Assembly: GCA_964023205.1 (NCBI GenBank) | Contig: OZ026834.1 | Location: forward strand, 46,681,029 to 46,745,028 | DNA length: 64,000 nucleotides | Source: Lutraria lutraria | Taxonomy: Eukaryota; Mollusca; Bivalvia; Venerida; Mactridae | Direction of reading: 5' to 3' | Shown: piece by piece, positions 27,277 to 39,429 of the stretch | Layout: each line of letters begins with the position of its first letter | Numbering within the stretch: the stretch's first letter is position 1 | The notes under the pieces: model-generated | The model's database searches: none | What the model saw: the letters and a program-made list of their open reading frames with translations, nothing else | What the model was told of the DNA's origin: nothing | Translations under genes and position numbers: made by a program

Positions 27277-27832
27277 CTGTAACAAAACTAACACTTTATA
27301 ATAAATTGACGATGATGACCAGCTTAAGAAAAACGAACATAGTTCGCTGTATTGTGTTGATGTGAATGACACATAAATTATCGCCAGTATCACCTCATAT
27401 CACTATATTTTTTGTATAGAATACTTACGTAGAGTCACTTAATAATAATGGCCAATATGATTGGCAACTTAAAAATAAATTTTCACACAAAGCTAGGCAC
27501 ACTTGGTGCTCTGGTGTCAAATATTTCATTTGAATACTATATAAACATTTTTTATTACATGCATGCCTTAATGTTTCTTGAAGGTTACTAGAAACGGCGA
27601 AACACTCAATAACGTTTGCGTGCTGATATTTAATGCACGAACATATTGAATAAATACTTACAGTACACAATTCTTGAAATACCTTCTTGTCGAATTAATG
27701 CATTGTAAACTAATATTTGAGTGATTGGTTTCAATTCAACTGTACTACAAAGAATCACTAGATATATAAATATATTCTGTTTAGAAGGTGTATAAATTGT
27801 ATACTCATATTGTACATTAATTAGAATGTATA

Positions 27833-27985
27833 GCTCGACCATATTTTTTAGCCGTGAGAAAATTATTCAGAATTCACCAAGTCAAATAGGGGATACTGAT
27901 ATTCGGAACAAATCTGACTGAAACATATTTATAAGATGAATTTAACATACTCAAGTACTATCTCTACCCAGTTCAAACATGTATA
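27833..27985. mobile_element. Partial copy of GCTCGACCAT inverted-repeat element
   Basis: Begins GCTCGACCATATTTTTTAGC. Through to about 27980 it follows the same internal sequence as 28251-28445 (CAAATAGGGGATA, CAAATCTGACTGA, ACCCAGTT), but it lacks the right inverted repeat. It is a truncated relative of the neighbouring element. Confidence 0.6.
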
Positions 27986-28250
27986 AATGGTATACTCATA
28001 CTGTACATGTAAATATTGGCATACAAGTATGTATTTGTTTTACATTTGTATGAATGATGTTAATATTATTCAGTAATAAATGCAGATAATTGAAAATTAC
28101 AGATCCTATTCAAGCATTCAACTCTAGTTTATACTTTCATCGAATATATAGAATGAAGAATGAATCATCCATAACTCTTTCACCTCGAGCTTTTTCTTAA
28201 CTGATTTTTTTATTTGTGAACATGAAATTACAAATACAACATGTACTATA

Positions 28251-28445
28251 GCTCGACCATGTTTTTTTTACCCGTGACGAAATTATTCAGATTAATCCAC
28301 TAAGTCAAATAGGGGATATGGATATTCGTAACAAATCTGACTGAGACATATTGATAAAATAAATTTATCATGCTCAAATACAATAATTATGTACCCAGTT
28401 GATTTAGTGCATTCTTCCGTCACAGCTCAAAAAACATGGTCGAGC
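28251..28445. mobile_element. MITE-like element with 17-bp inverted repeats
   Basis: Left end GCTCGACCATGTTTTTT and right end AAAAAACATGGTCGAGC are exact reverse complements, 195 bp apart. There is no coding capacity. It is absent from the homologous place upstream of copy 2, so it inserted after, or was lost after, the tandem duplication. No clear target duplication was seen. Confidence 0.75.
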
Positions 28446-28499
28446 AATCATAGAAAGGGGAGAGTACTCATTGGTAATATGTTCCATCATCTATTTAAC

Positions 28500-28534
28500 C
28501 AAAGACCTATACATACAGTATGTATAGGTCTTTG
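28500..28534. repeat. Perfect 35-nt palindrome
   Basis: Arms CAAAGACCTATACATAC and GTATGTATAGGTCTTTG are exact reverse complements around a single A. It would extrude as a hairpin or cruciform. It lies within the copy-1-specific inserted segment. Confidence 0.85.
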
Positions 28535-29254
28535 ATTTAACCGAACCTTACAAATTTAATATGGTTGAAAGTTAATATTTTATCAATTGTATATGTTTGA
28601 ATGTCACAGCTATTCTTAGCTATTAAAAGCTTCACTGGATCCGTTATCCTTAATTTTCATTTTATTTTTCTTAAAATGAATTGCTCAAGATTGGCTGTAA
28701 TTATATGGATAGACATTACAGGGAAAGGCCGTTCGGAATTACTAAAGCGAAACCGAAAGTAGACCAAAATAAAGATGTTCAATTGTACTCATCGGTTAAT
28801 GTAATATGTTGCATAATAAATGGCTGGAATTAAAACCAGTATTATTAAGCGAACGATTTTCTTCGACCTAATTACCCATTTTCCGAAAAGCACAACATAT
28901 CAAAATCGAAAGTAGAACCGAATTAAAGTGATCTTTGTCAACTCATTGTAATGAATTAAAGTTAAATGCCTGTTTAGAAATGTTTTTCTTTATTTGACAC
29001 TATTACTTTCTTAATTACTGACAGCCATTCAGGCTGATATTGATATGATAAAGTGAGCGATACATGCCTACAATGATTAACGTTTGTCAGAAAAAAGTTA
29101 AACATTTATTTAACAAGACTAAGAGCAATGAGTTAACAAGTGAGTTGAACCATTAAATGTAATTTACAATACTTTTAATAACAGATATTGAATAAGTATA
29201 TTGTAATGATTTAAAGAAGTAAGTTAGATAGATAAAAGAAAATACCTTCCGAAC

Positions 29255-29320
29255 CTGTTCTAAATCCGTACGGTGTTAACTTCTTCCTATACAAACTGAA
29301 CAAAAGCCTGACAAATCAAA
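29255..29320 (-). other. Candidate non-coding first exon, copy 1
   Basis: On the minus strand a conserved block ends GAACAG followed by GTTCGGAAGG; a second possible donor AAG/GTATTT lies ten bases on. Related blocks occur at 39076 and 40376, and only the last has a strong GTAAGA donor. The 5' limit is not determinable. Confidence 0.3.
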
Positions 29321-30635
29321 GTACTGAGAGTACGCATTGAAGTTGAACGTTCATAGACTTGCATATGCAAAGCAGATCAACAATTGTATGGGGTATGTAC
29401 ATAAACTTAGTGCTTATATCCGCGTAAAAATTCATGTGCGCTAAGCCGAATGACAGCCATCGAAAGCTAGCCTATCGTTTAGTGTTTTTTTTTTAAAAAC
29501 ACACTCGCTATTCATCATACCCCTTGGAAGATACTTTTAAAGTGTCATCATGGATATAGTCAAATTGATAATTCTATAAGTTCTATGTACAAAGTATTAG
29601 GTGTGAATCCGAAGTGTCCCTTGAAAGCCCTAATCACAACTTCCTTCGTATAAATCATTGAATATATCGTAATTTTACTAGAAAAAAACAGTACTTGTTG
29701 GCCGGTGTGACTTTTTGTCTCTCGGATCTTAATGTAACACCAACAATCATTGGTCAATTTGCAATTTTTCAAACAGTTGACGACATTAGACTCCATGGAT
29801 GACATATAAACATACATACTTATACAAGTATCATTAATTTACTCTCCTCACTAACTATGCTTTCATCTGGTTTAATCAAGTGATTTGGAACCTATATACA
29901 TACATAAACATATAGACATACGTACATTAACCCAGTTAATTGCGTTGATTTAAACTTCTAACATTCATTACCATGCATTGTTTATGAAGTAGGTAAAACA
30001 GTTTGATTTGCTAGTACATGTAATGTTAAATAATAAAATATGTCTTTATAAAGCTATGCGCTATATAGAATGATTGTTTTTGGAAAGGACGGACATTTAA
30101 TTGTATTTATAATAAACAGAAAAATGGTAATCAAACATTGTTTATGCTCAGCGTGAATGTACAACGTAGCTATATATAGGCACATTTTTGTTATTTCTAT
30201 AATCATTCAGATCTATATACACAAAGGACACAAAGTTTCAATGTTTTAGTCAAGGAATCATGTAAAGAAATAATGATAATAATAAAAGTTCTAAATTAGA
30301 CGAATCATGTAACACAGACATAATAATTATTATTATGTAATGTGTAATAAGAAATATATTTCTCAAAGGAAAGACAGAGCATCAATACACAACAATTAAC
30401 TTAATTAAGAAATCGACTGCTGGATTATTTAACATTATAATACATGAGTCAGTTTTCTGACTGAAAACATTTGTTATTGATAAAGAGTTGGTGCTTCTTA
30501 CTTTGCACTCATTGAGTTGTACTGTAACAGAGGTTACGGTATACATAAAACAGAATACTAGTATAAGTCTATGGTTAGTAATTTAGTCCTTTCGAGACAC
30601 AGACATAAACTACTTTGATCAATGTAACTTGAATG

Positions 30636-30937
30636 TTATTTCTCAACTTCAACCTTAGCATCATCCATCTTGTCTTTCAAGAGATCGAGGAAATCTTCAA
30701 CATAGTACAAGATCTGACGGAGTGCTAGAAAGGCGAGGATGTTGGTGTTGTCATTAACACGTGTCTCATTTTCGTAATTCTTGACCGGCAGAATATCAGC
30801 GCGTGGAAGTCCGAAGAGTTCCGAAGTCTTGTCAACGAGTTTCTCAATATCTGTATTGTGGAATACAGTCGTGACGTCACTGGTCAGGTCTTTGGCCACT
30901 TTGTCAATTTTCGTCAGCAGCATTAGTTGTGGAATAC
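30636..30937 (-). CDS. IFI44L: Copy 2 exon 6: TKID motif and C-terminus
   Basis: Completes a Gly codon, then 99 residues beginning IPQLMLLTKIDKVAKD and containing PVKNYENET, a family hallmark. It ends in an acidic/basic helix KDKMDDAKVEVEK and stop. Acceptor TTCATAG. Confidence 0.92.
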
Positions 30938-33900
30938 CTATGAATCATTTGTTTGTAACATTCAGTAAAATGCTTATATCCACAGAAGTATTTCTGAACT
31001 AAAGGAGTTTATTTAATTACATACGTCATTCATTATGAATAGAATTTCACCACAATCGTTTGAGCGATCTGTGAAGGCATGAAAATTTATATAAGACATG
31101 CACAGATGCATTTAATGGTTATGTGTCTTCAAATTTAATATTTTGTACCACGGTTCGATTCTTATAAACTTTGACCTATCATTGTTAATATTTTGTTTAG
31201 TCGTCAGTTTCTGCTATTGCTTTGCATTTCCCGAGTAGTTTAAAAAATCTTAAGTTAAAATAACCTGAACAGAATGAGCAAAACAAAAAAATTCTACATT
31301 GCTGCTACATCGCTCATTCTTCACAAGGTCAATTATAATGGTTGCTGACAGTGCTGTGCACATGTAATCTAATTGGAAAAGTGAATGTAACGAAGCCAAC
31401 AATTCTAACAGCCTACTAAGGAGTTAGGTGTAAGTTTAAGTTCCCTACCTTTGCCAACAATCAATGTTTGGAAACTTTTAATTTTATCAACAATTTTTGT
31501 CGGAAGAACGTCCAGTGCTGATCCATCAAGTACAAAGACTACACAATGTATCATATCTGCAATATTTGGCTCCGTCTTAAATACTTGTGATTTAGGAGTG
31601 ATTGGGTTTGTAGATTGAAACTAAAAAGTGAAAAGAAAACTATACCTGGTTTGTGCATGAAAAGATACTCTGTAAGATCTTATTCTTCAAAAGTAGCATT
31701 ATAATATAATCTGCACATGAACAATTTCAAAACACTTATTTTTCAATTATACATTGTAGTACGTAGTTCTAACAAATGATTGATTCACAAGACGAACAAT
31801 GAATAATAAACTGCTGTAAACGAACACGTATGGTGGTTTATAAAAGAATTAATGGTACAGGTCAAATGTGTACAAAGATTGTGACTGAAAAGAAATATTA
31901 AACAAGAGGATCAAGATAGCCCTATATCGCTAACATGAGAATCATTGCTTGCTGATGAAAACATTGCTTTGATCCTGTGTCATGAGGCCTGTTGTTATCA
32001 GGGTTCTGCTGTGAGTTGACCTGTTGACCTAGTTTATGACCTCAGATGACCAATGTTCGAAATTGTCTGAGATATCATTACAACATACAGTGTGACAACG
32101 TTTGTTTAAGATCAAATGAAAAATGTAACTTATAGAGTATTCACCACGTTTTCCTATGAAATCACTTGGTGGCCTAGTTTTTTACCTATTGTTCAACTTG
32201 TTCAGGATACCATTAAGACAAATATTCGGACAAGGTTCGATGAAGATCCAACAAAAATGTCATCTCAAGAGTGTTCACAAAGTTTTCCTGAAATTTGACC
32301 TGGGGACCTAATTATTGATCTCAGGAACTCATTACCGAAATTGTTCTAGATTTTGTCAATACAAACAATCTGACCTAGTTTTGTCAAGATCTAACAAAAG
32401 AGTGACCTCTATTGTCAAACAAAACACAGCAAGGCAAAAGCGCACGACGACGGAAAAGACCGATCACAAAACCTCACACTGAGCTCTTTGTGCTCAAGTA
32501 ACTAAATAACTTACCGTGTAATAATCTGGAATATTACCATCAAGCAAGTAGTTACATTCCACTGAGTCTAAGCCTTGTGACTCCTCTAGGCCACGTGTGT
32601 CACAGAACCGGAAGTTCAGAGCAGGTCCAGATCGTAGTTTTACTTTGTAAGGAGTATACTAAAATCATAAATGAATCTGATGATATAATCTTAGTTTGGC
32701 TGTTCTTGCGTATTTTACTCTTCACTGTATTTTAGTTAGTTTATGTATTTAACAACTTATTATTTCATTGTTTTGATGCTTGTAATCATTGATTATTGCA
32801 ATCAGTTTAAGGATTTGTGCCACAAGTACAATAATTGAAGACATAACATAAACTTTATTTATTTGTTAGTAATGTTTCTACTTCTAATTAAGTAAGTAAG
32901 ACTCTAAGATGATTACAGCTGTAGTAAGACTCTTAGATAATTAAAATGGTTACAGCTGTAGAAAGACTCTAAGATGATTAAAATGGTTACAGCTAAAGAA
33001 AGACTCCAAGATAATTAAAATGGTTACAGCTGAAGAAAGACTCCAAGATAATTAAAATGGTTACAGCTGAAGAAAGACTCTAAGATAATTAAAATGGTTA
33101 CAGCTGAAGAAAGACTCTAAGATGATTAAAATGGTTACAGCTGAAGAAAGACTCCAAGATAATTAAAATGGTTATAGCTGAAGAAAGACTCTAAGATGAT
33201 TAAAATGGTTACAGCTGAAGAAAGACTCCAAGATAATTAAAATGGTTACAGCTGAAGAAAGACTCTAAGATAATTAAAATGGTTACAGCTGAAGTAAGTC
33301 TCTAAAATATTACAGCTGTAGTAAGACTCTAAGATAATTACAGCTGAAGTAAGTCTCTAAGATAATTACAGCTGTAGTAAGACTCTAAGATAATTATAGC
33401 TGTAGTAAGACTATAAGATAATTACAGCTGAAGTAAGTCTCTAAGATAATTACAGCTGAAGTAAGTCTCTAAGATAATTACAGCTGTAGTAAGACTCTAA
33501 GATAATTACAGCTGTAGTAAGACTCTAAGATAATTACAGCTGTAGTAAGACTCTAAGATAATTACAGCTGTAGTAAGACTCTAAGATAATTACAGCTGTA
33601 GTAAGACTCTAAGATAATTACAGCTGTAGTAAGACTATAAGATAATTACAGCTGTAGTAAGACTCTAAGATAATTACAGCTGTAGTAAGTCTCTAAGATA
33701 ATTACAGCTGTAGTAAGACTCTAAGATAATTACAGCTGTAGTAAGACTATAAGATAATTACAGCTGAAGTAAGTCTCTAAGATAATTACAGCTGTAGTAA
33801 GACTCTAAGATAATTACAGCTGTAGTAAGACTATATGATAATTACAGCTGTAGTAAGACTATAAGATAATTACAGCTGAAGTTAGTCTCTAAGCTAATTA

Positions 33901-36559
33901 CAGCTGTAGTAAGACTCTAAGATAATTACATCTGTAGTAAGACTATAAGATAATTACAGCTGTAGTAAGACTATAAGATAATTACAGCTGTAGTAAGACT
34001 ATAAGATAATTACAGCTGTAGTAAGTCTCTAAGATAATTACAGCTGTAGTAAGACACTTAGATAATTACAGCTGTAGTAAGACTATATGATAATTACAGC
34101 TGAAGTTAGTCTCTAAGCTAATTACAGCTGTAGTAAGACTATAAGATAATTACAGCTGTAGTAAGACTATTAGATAATTACAGCTGTAGTAAGACTATAA
34201 GATAATTACAGCTGAAGTAAGTCTCTAAGATAATTACAGCTGTAGTAAGACACTTAGATAATTACAGCTGTAGTAAGACTATAAGATAATTACAGCTGAA
34301 GTTAGTCTCTAAGCTAATTACAGCTGTAGTAAGACTCTAAGATAATTACAGCTGTAGTAAGACTATAAGATAATTACAGCTGTAGTAAGACTCTAAGATA
34401 ATTACAGCTGTAGTAAGACTATAAGATAATTACAGCTGTAGTAAGTCTCTAAGATAATTACAGCTGTAGTAAGACTCTAAGATAATTACAGCTGTAGTAA
34501 GACTATAAGATAATTACAGCTGAAGTAAGTCTCTAAGATAATTACAGCTGTAGTAAGACACTTAGATAATTACAGCTGTAGTAAGACTATATGATAATTA
34601 CAGCTGTAGTAAGACTATAAGATAATTACAGCTGAAGTTAGTCTCTAAGCTAATTACAGCTGTAGTAAGACTCTAAGATAATTACAGCTGTAGTAAGACT
34701 ATAAGATAATTACAGCTGTAGTAAGACTATAAGATAATTACAGCTGTAGTAAGACTATAAGATAATTACAGCTGTAGTAAGACTATAAGATAATTACTAC
34801 TGTAGTAAGACAGTAAGATAGTTAAGGTAATTAGAGTCTAAGATAATTAACAAGATTACTGATGTAGTAAGACTCTGTTCAGCGCTTCCACTTGCTGCGG
34901 TTCTAGTTATACGCTCACGGAAAGCAGAACTGACGGTGTTGAAAAAACTTGACTTCCCCGCACCAACTGGGCCTATCAGTAATATACGAGCTTCCTTTAA
35001 ATTCAAATCAGACATCGGCTTGAAGTTGACTACTTCTTCTTTCAGTTCGTTAAGTAACTGAAAATCATTACGTGTTAAGTAGAAACATATTTTGAACAAG
35101 CAAGAAAATATAACTTGGAACTTCTGTATGATTATAATGCATAATTAAATACAATGCAGAAATTTTAAATCTTATACATTTACTTAATTGATAATAAATA
35201 TGCTGTATAAAGTTTATTTTAAAATTCGTTTTATCGTTTTTTATCCTCAAAACGAATGTGATATTTTATAACTTAACACACAGCATACTTTACATGTTTG
35301 TACACCAAGTTTATGTTGTAATTCAATTTATGAATCATTATAAGCAAAACACAACTGTGGTCATTTTCAAATTAACTGGAACTTTTGTGATCAAATAACA
35401 ATATAACAATCCATATTTTATTATGCCTAAGTTATTACCAGTATGTAATACAAGATTTATTTCATATACCAAACTCATCAAAAGTATCTATTTTTAAAAT
35501 GTTAAAATAATATTTATTAAGTACTGCTGTCATAGGCTCAGGACTTAACATACGGTTAAAATCCAGCATACTTTCAATACATCGTACCTGTTCGTTCCAT
35601 TCATCAGTATATCTCCATGGTGTTTCTGAATTTACATTTTTCGATAATTTCCCTTCAGCTTGACCATCAGACTTTTTATCTATAAGTTATATGTAATGAT
35701 GAACAATTTACAAATAGGGACATGTTCTTAAATATGTGAGATATTACTGAGCCCTTCAAAAACAGACCTAATTACTGTTTGATTTTTGAGTATATTCCAG
35801 TTATTAATGGACCCCTAAATATTCCCCTTCAATCTACTATGATATTTATTTATCCACCTGTACACACATAATACTACGGAGTGTATATATTAACTAAACA
35901 ATTAGCTTATACTTCACATTAAACATTTGATGGACTAACTACCAAGCATATATTATTCTTAAAATGATGTATCAAAAGAAGTACTATATACACGAAATAT
36001 TGTTGGAAAATTACTTCTTGTCCTTACCTGTAACTTTGTATACTTCAAGTTCTGTTACAACCATGCTTCCATTGTTGATCTGGTCCACTGAACAACCTTG
36101 TGCATCATATGTTGTTCCTATTCTCAAATAACCATTCAGAGAGTAGTATCCTCCGGAGTTATTTATGGTATTTGTGAATGTAAGCAAATCATGACCCCCA
36201 CCAAATGTAGGACCATAGCTACTATTACTATAAATCGCATTACTCTGAGCTGACTTGATAGGGAACTTTGAACGTTTTACTGCTCCTGTATGATAAAGCT
36301 GGTATAGAAAGGCATCGGTTGTGCTGGTGTATTTACTTTGAGGACCATTCCAGCTCACACCTACATACCCACCGTATACAGATCCTTGTTGATTATACAG
36401 AACTGTTACAGTTGCTCCCTGATTATCACATTTTTGATGGAAAGTCGTACTGGTACAACCATCTGTCGTGATAGCATACAGTAGAGTGAATTCTTTCGGA
36501 CCAGAATCTATCCAATTACTTAACTGATCTTTATCGTTGTCTGACAACCTTCCTGACAT
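30636..36559 (-). CDS. IFI44L: IFI44-like GTPase, copy 2 (complete, six coding exons)
   Basis: Exons join as 36559-36028, 35679-35588, 35057-34860, 32658-32515, 31620-31449 and 30937-30636. All splice borders are GT/AG and phases agree (1, 0, 0, 0, 1). They give 1440 bases and 479 residues, close to the vertebrate IFI44/IFI44L length of about 450. Residues 1-177 are the TLDc domain, and about 178-208 a linker. The P-loop GPVGAGKSS is at about 237-245 with Lys243, the DTRG switch II motif at 294-297 and the TKID base-recognition motif at 388-391, in place of classical NKxD as is usual in this family. No signal peptide or membrane segment is seen, so it is probably cytoplasmic. A role in innate immunity is inferred from the family. 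A 2 kb satellite occupies the intron between exons 3 and 4. Confidence 0.93.
31449..31620 (-). CDS. IFI44L: Copy 2 exon 5: central G domain
   Basis: 57 codons plus one base, with the hydrophobic strand DMIHCVVFVLDGSALD and end TLIVGKG. Acceptor CTTTTTAG, donor AAAG/GTAGGG. Too short and broken to show as a long open frame. Found by phase and family match. Confidence 0.88.
32515..32658 (-). CDS. IFI44L: Copy 2 exon 4: switch II (DTRG)
   Basis: 48 codons beginning YTPYKVKLRSGPALNF and containing FCDTRGLEESQGLD. Acceptor ATTTTAG, donor ACG/GTAAGTT. Phase 0 on both sides joins it directly to SLTTS of exon 3. Confidence 0.9.
32892..34876. repeat. Satellite array in intron 3 of copy 2
   Basis: About 66 units of the same satellite as at 1-25460. 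32892-33300 is made mainly of 37-bp units with the extra bases TTAAAATGG. From 33300 onward the units are 28 bp of the AATTACAGCTG type. Variants (TCTCTAAG, ACTATAAG, GAAGTTAG) are mixed with much less higher-order regularity than the big array. It ends at exon 3 in the same junction unit as copy 1. Confidence 0.95.
34860..35057 (-). CDS. IFI44L: Copy 2 exon 3: P-loop of G domain
   Basis: 66 codons with Walker A GPVGAGKSS, acceptor TTTTCAG, donor TCA/GTAATC. The end of the exon and its donor sit in a satellite-like 37-bp unit (34840-34876) that opens the intronic array. Confidence 0.92.
35588..35679 (-). CDS. IFI44L: Copy 2 exon 2: linker
   Basis: 92 bases, acceptor CTTATAG, donor ACAG/GTACGATG. 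The protein is identical to copy 1 exon 2. Confidence 0.9.
36028..36559 (-). CDS. IFI44L: Copy 2 exon 1: TLDc domain
   Basis: 177 codons plus one base, donor ACAG/GTAAGGAC. Start ATG with the same upstream in-frame TAG as copy 1. It lacks one codon relative to copy 1 (AQSNAI versus AQSSKAI). By hand count about 32 substitutions separate the two exons, about 27 of them non-synonymous. Confidence 0.93.
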
Positions 36560-36663
36560 GTTGATCTAAGTTTTGTGTAGCCTGGTTCCCGGCGATTACT
36601 CTATATTACCTTTGTGTAGCAGTAAGTGGCTGATAATCCAGACTAAGTTATGTTTTCTAATTT
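36560..36663 (-). other. Copy 2 putative 5' UTR part of exon 1
   Basis: Acceptor-like TTTTATTGCAG ends at 36664 on the minus strand, matching the equivalent site in copy 1, 104 bases before the ATG. Confidence 0.5.
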
Positions 36664-37105
36664 CTGCAATAAAACACACAATTTCAAGATAGTAAAATTG
36701 AGGATGGAACTAAACATACCCGTGTCGTGTTGATGAGGATGATACTATAGTGCCTCGTATTATTATATTTTTTGTATTGAATACTGATTAATAAAACCAC
36801 TGACCAATATGATTGAACAGGGCTGTAGGAACCGTGGGAATATGTGAAAGGCTTAAGCCCTTAATAACTTTGGTTGTAATTGACCCCCCCCCCCCTCCAC
36901 ATAGTCAGTGCACTGGTATCAAAATTCTCTGAATAATACGAAGTTAATTTTGATTTGAATTATGTATTAACGTTTTTGACCGTTACAAAAAACAGTGGAA
37001 CGTTCAGTCACGTTATTCAGTTGATATCTAATGTACGAAAATACTGAACAAATATTTTCAGTAAACAATTCTTGAAATAGTTCTTGTCGAATTTAGGCGT
37101 TGTAA
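36664..37105. other. Upstream of copy 2: intronic or promoter DNA
   Basis: Homologous to 27277-27707 with small changes, including a run of 13 or 14 C at about 36883-36896. No gene seen. Confidence 0.55.
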
Positions 37106-38343
37106 TACCCGTCACACCGGACTCGCGTCCTTACTGCGTTCCTACGACGGCGTCCCATGACGCGACAGGGACGCCTTGGCCGCGGTGTCGTGGTGAACGT
37201 AACAGGGACGTAATTAAAACCTAGTTGGAACTTCATTGACGCAGAAGAAGCGTGGTGCGGACTTGAAAAGACAGCAAGCGATTTTCACCGCGTTAATTGT
37301 CACTGCGTTGTGACTACGCTTTTGTTACGTCAGTGAAGATCTCACTACGTCTCAACCAAGTGTGTGCTAAGACCATAGTACGTCCACATCACGTTACAGA
37401 AGACTGCATTAGGTTGTAATTTTGCTCCGTCACGTTTGCAACAGGTGACAAGTACGTTCCTGTCATGTTTTGAGCAATTGGAATGAATAATGGATTCATA
37501 CCCCATTCTTTTATTTCAAGTCAAATATATGTTAACAAATAAATGCAATTTGTTTATGTACCAGGACAACAAGCCATTTTGGATGCTCAAATTGCCATTT
37601 TCTAAATACGAAATAGAAGAAAAAGGAACATGAAGCAACCTAGATTATGTTGTGTTTAGTGCATGGCTATCAGCAGAAAGTAGACTTCTGTTCGGCCATC
37701 ATGACCAGTTAAAATAAATGAACACATGGTACAGTGTATATACATACGGAGCCAGTGAATGCAATAAGAACGTTGTTGAGACCTAGGGAGAGCGCAGTTC
37801 AGTCTGCATGGACGTAGTGAGCACGTAATTGGGACGTAGTATAAACGCAATAGACCTGGTGACAACGGGAAGCTGCACGTGTAATGAACTTACTGGGAAC
37901 GCGATAGACGCAGTGAGAACCTGGCAAACGCGTTGTAAGGACGTAGTGAGAACCTGGGTGCATCATTTTTTTCGAATTTGACACCGTCCCCGCCACGTCC
38001 ATCAAAATGTTCAGGACGTGATGGGAACTTGCGAGCGTGTTGCCGTCGTGCTCTATTGTGATGGGGGCATGAGGTAGCCATGGCCGCCATAACAACGCGG
38101 TAGGAACTCGAAGGACGCGCTAGGGACGCAGTACAGACTCAACAGAAACGTCAAAAATGCGATAGGGTCGCGATAGGGACGCCATGTACATGCACATATC
38201 GCAGAGACCATGATCCCAGTTTGACGGGCGAGAGAAATATGGATTTATTTTAAAATAATAGAAAATATTACTGGTGTCTTCAATGCGACTATCGGCGTCC
38301 TTCTCAGACGCAGTAATGACGCGAGTCCGGTGTGACGGGGGTA
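37106..38343. mobile_element. 1.2-kb TA-flanked foldback/MITE element
   Basis: Left end TACCCGTCACACCGGACTCG and right end CGAGTCCGGTGTGACGGGGG followed by TA are inverted repeats. They extend inwards for about 35 bases (to TTACTGCGT on the left, ACGCAGTAATG on the right). TA flanks both sides. Both arms are richer in G and C than the flanks and full of degenerate ACGCAGT/ACGTAGTGAG subrepeats, in opposite orientation in the two halves. The middle (37490-37720) is AT-rich. No transposase is seen, so it is non-autonomous. Upstream of copy 1 the homologous site at about 27708 is empty. Confidence 0.85.
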
Positions 38344-39250
38344 TAAGCTAATAGTAGAGTTGTTGGTTCCTAATCAACTGAACAATAAAGAATCACTAGA
38401 TATATAAATAATTTATGTTCTGTTTAAAAGATGCATAATTAATATACTCATTCCTTGTATGTACATGTATTGACATATGTTAGTTTTCTAAAAATGTAAA
38501 TATAGCTTAATATGGATTGACCTAGATAGACATTTACAGGGAATGTTCTTTCCCAATTACTAAATCGAGACCGAAATTTGACCAAGTTAAAACATCGAAA
38601 TGACGATTGTTTGTACAAATCTAAGAATAATAACGATTGACGAAAGGTTTGAAACCTAACATGTTGGATAATTAATGGCGGAAATGTAAACCTGATACAT
38701 TTTAACCTAATTACCAATTTCCCGAAAAGTACAGTATAATGAAATCGAAAGTTGACTAAATAAAAAACTTTGTCAATTCTTTTTAAACAATTAGAGTTAA
38801 AGTCCCTGTTTAAAATTGTTGTTTTCTTTATCTAACATTAAGAGGCTACTAAATGATTGATGGCAAATTAAAGCCAATATTAATATAATAAAGCAGACGA
38901 TACAGGCCTACCTAGACTAACGTTTCTCGTAAAAACTTAACATTTATTTAAAAACAATAACAACTGAGTTGAAACATTAAAACTGCAATTTGCAATACTT
39001 AAAATAAGAAATATGAAATAAGTATATTGTAATGATTTAAAAAAATTAGCATAAAGGGAAGAAAACGTTCCAAACCTGTTCAAGCTCCGTAGAGTGTCAA
39101 GATGTCTACTTCCTCATATACAATCTAAGCACTAGCCTGACCCTCGAGAAAGAGTTTTGTGATAAACACTGTTATCATTTGATATGATAAGTTTTGAAAT
39201 ATCATCATGATTAGTCATAATGATAATACTATTTATATGTTTTGAATTTA
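38344..39250. other. Copy 2 upstream region continued
   Basis: Homologous to 27710-29320 upstream of copy 1 (shared AGAATCACTAGATATATAAA, and a block around CCTGTTTA...TTTCTTTAT). No coding exon. It contains the candidate first exon ending at 39076. Confidence 0.55.
39076..39150 (-). other. Candidate non-coding first exon (proximal), copy 2
   Basis: Minus-strand block ending GAACAG before GTTTGGAACG. Homologous to 29255 and 40376, but its donor context is weak, so it may be inactive. The 5' limit is a guess. Confidence 0.28.
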
Positions 39251-39427
39251 CAATGCAACCTCTCCAAAGCAACACCCTTTGTAAGTAGCAAAATTATTTT
39301 GTGGTTGAGAGGTTATTGTTCTAGAGAGATTTAATTATTAGCTAAATCCTGAAGTTGGAAACAATCATGCGCGTCTCTTAAGGGAGGTTGTTGCGCAAGA
39401 GAGGTCAGCTCTGGAGAGGTTGTACTG
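39251..39427. mobile_element. MITE, CAGTGCAACCTCTCC family
   Basis: Starts CAATGCAACCTCTCCAAAGC and ends GCTCTGGAGAGGTTGTACTG, an imperfect terminal inverted repeat of about 20 bp, with TA on each side. 177 bp, no coding capacity. Relatives are at 53434, 62621 and 63388. Confidence 0.8.
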
Positions 39428-39429
39428 TA

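Larger units (their letters stand above)
27277..30635. other. Region upstream of copy 1 / downstream of copy 2
   Basis: No coding exon recognised. 27277-29830 is homologous, with insertions, to 36664-39580 upstream of copy 2. Insertions specific to this side lie between about 27820 and 28700 (an inverted-repeat element, a second partial copy and a perfect palindrome). 29830-30635 would be the 3' flank and 3' UTR of copy 2, ending at its stop codon. Confidence 0.6.

Noticed and set aside
27425..27842. Minus-strand frames upstream of copy 1
   Set aside because: Not conserved in the homologous sequence upstream of copy 2 and interrupted there by the element insertion.
30781..31002. Plus-strand 73-codon frame
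   Set aside because: Antisense shadow of exon 6 of the IFI44-like copy 2.
37656..38095. Minus-strand open frames within the foldback element
   Set aside because: Overlapping frames caused by GC-rich subrepeats; no transposase motif or family match.
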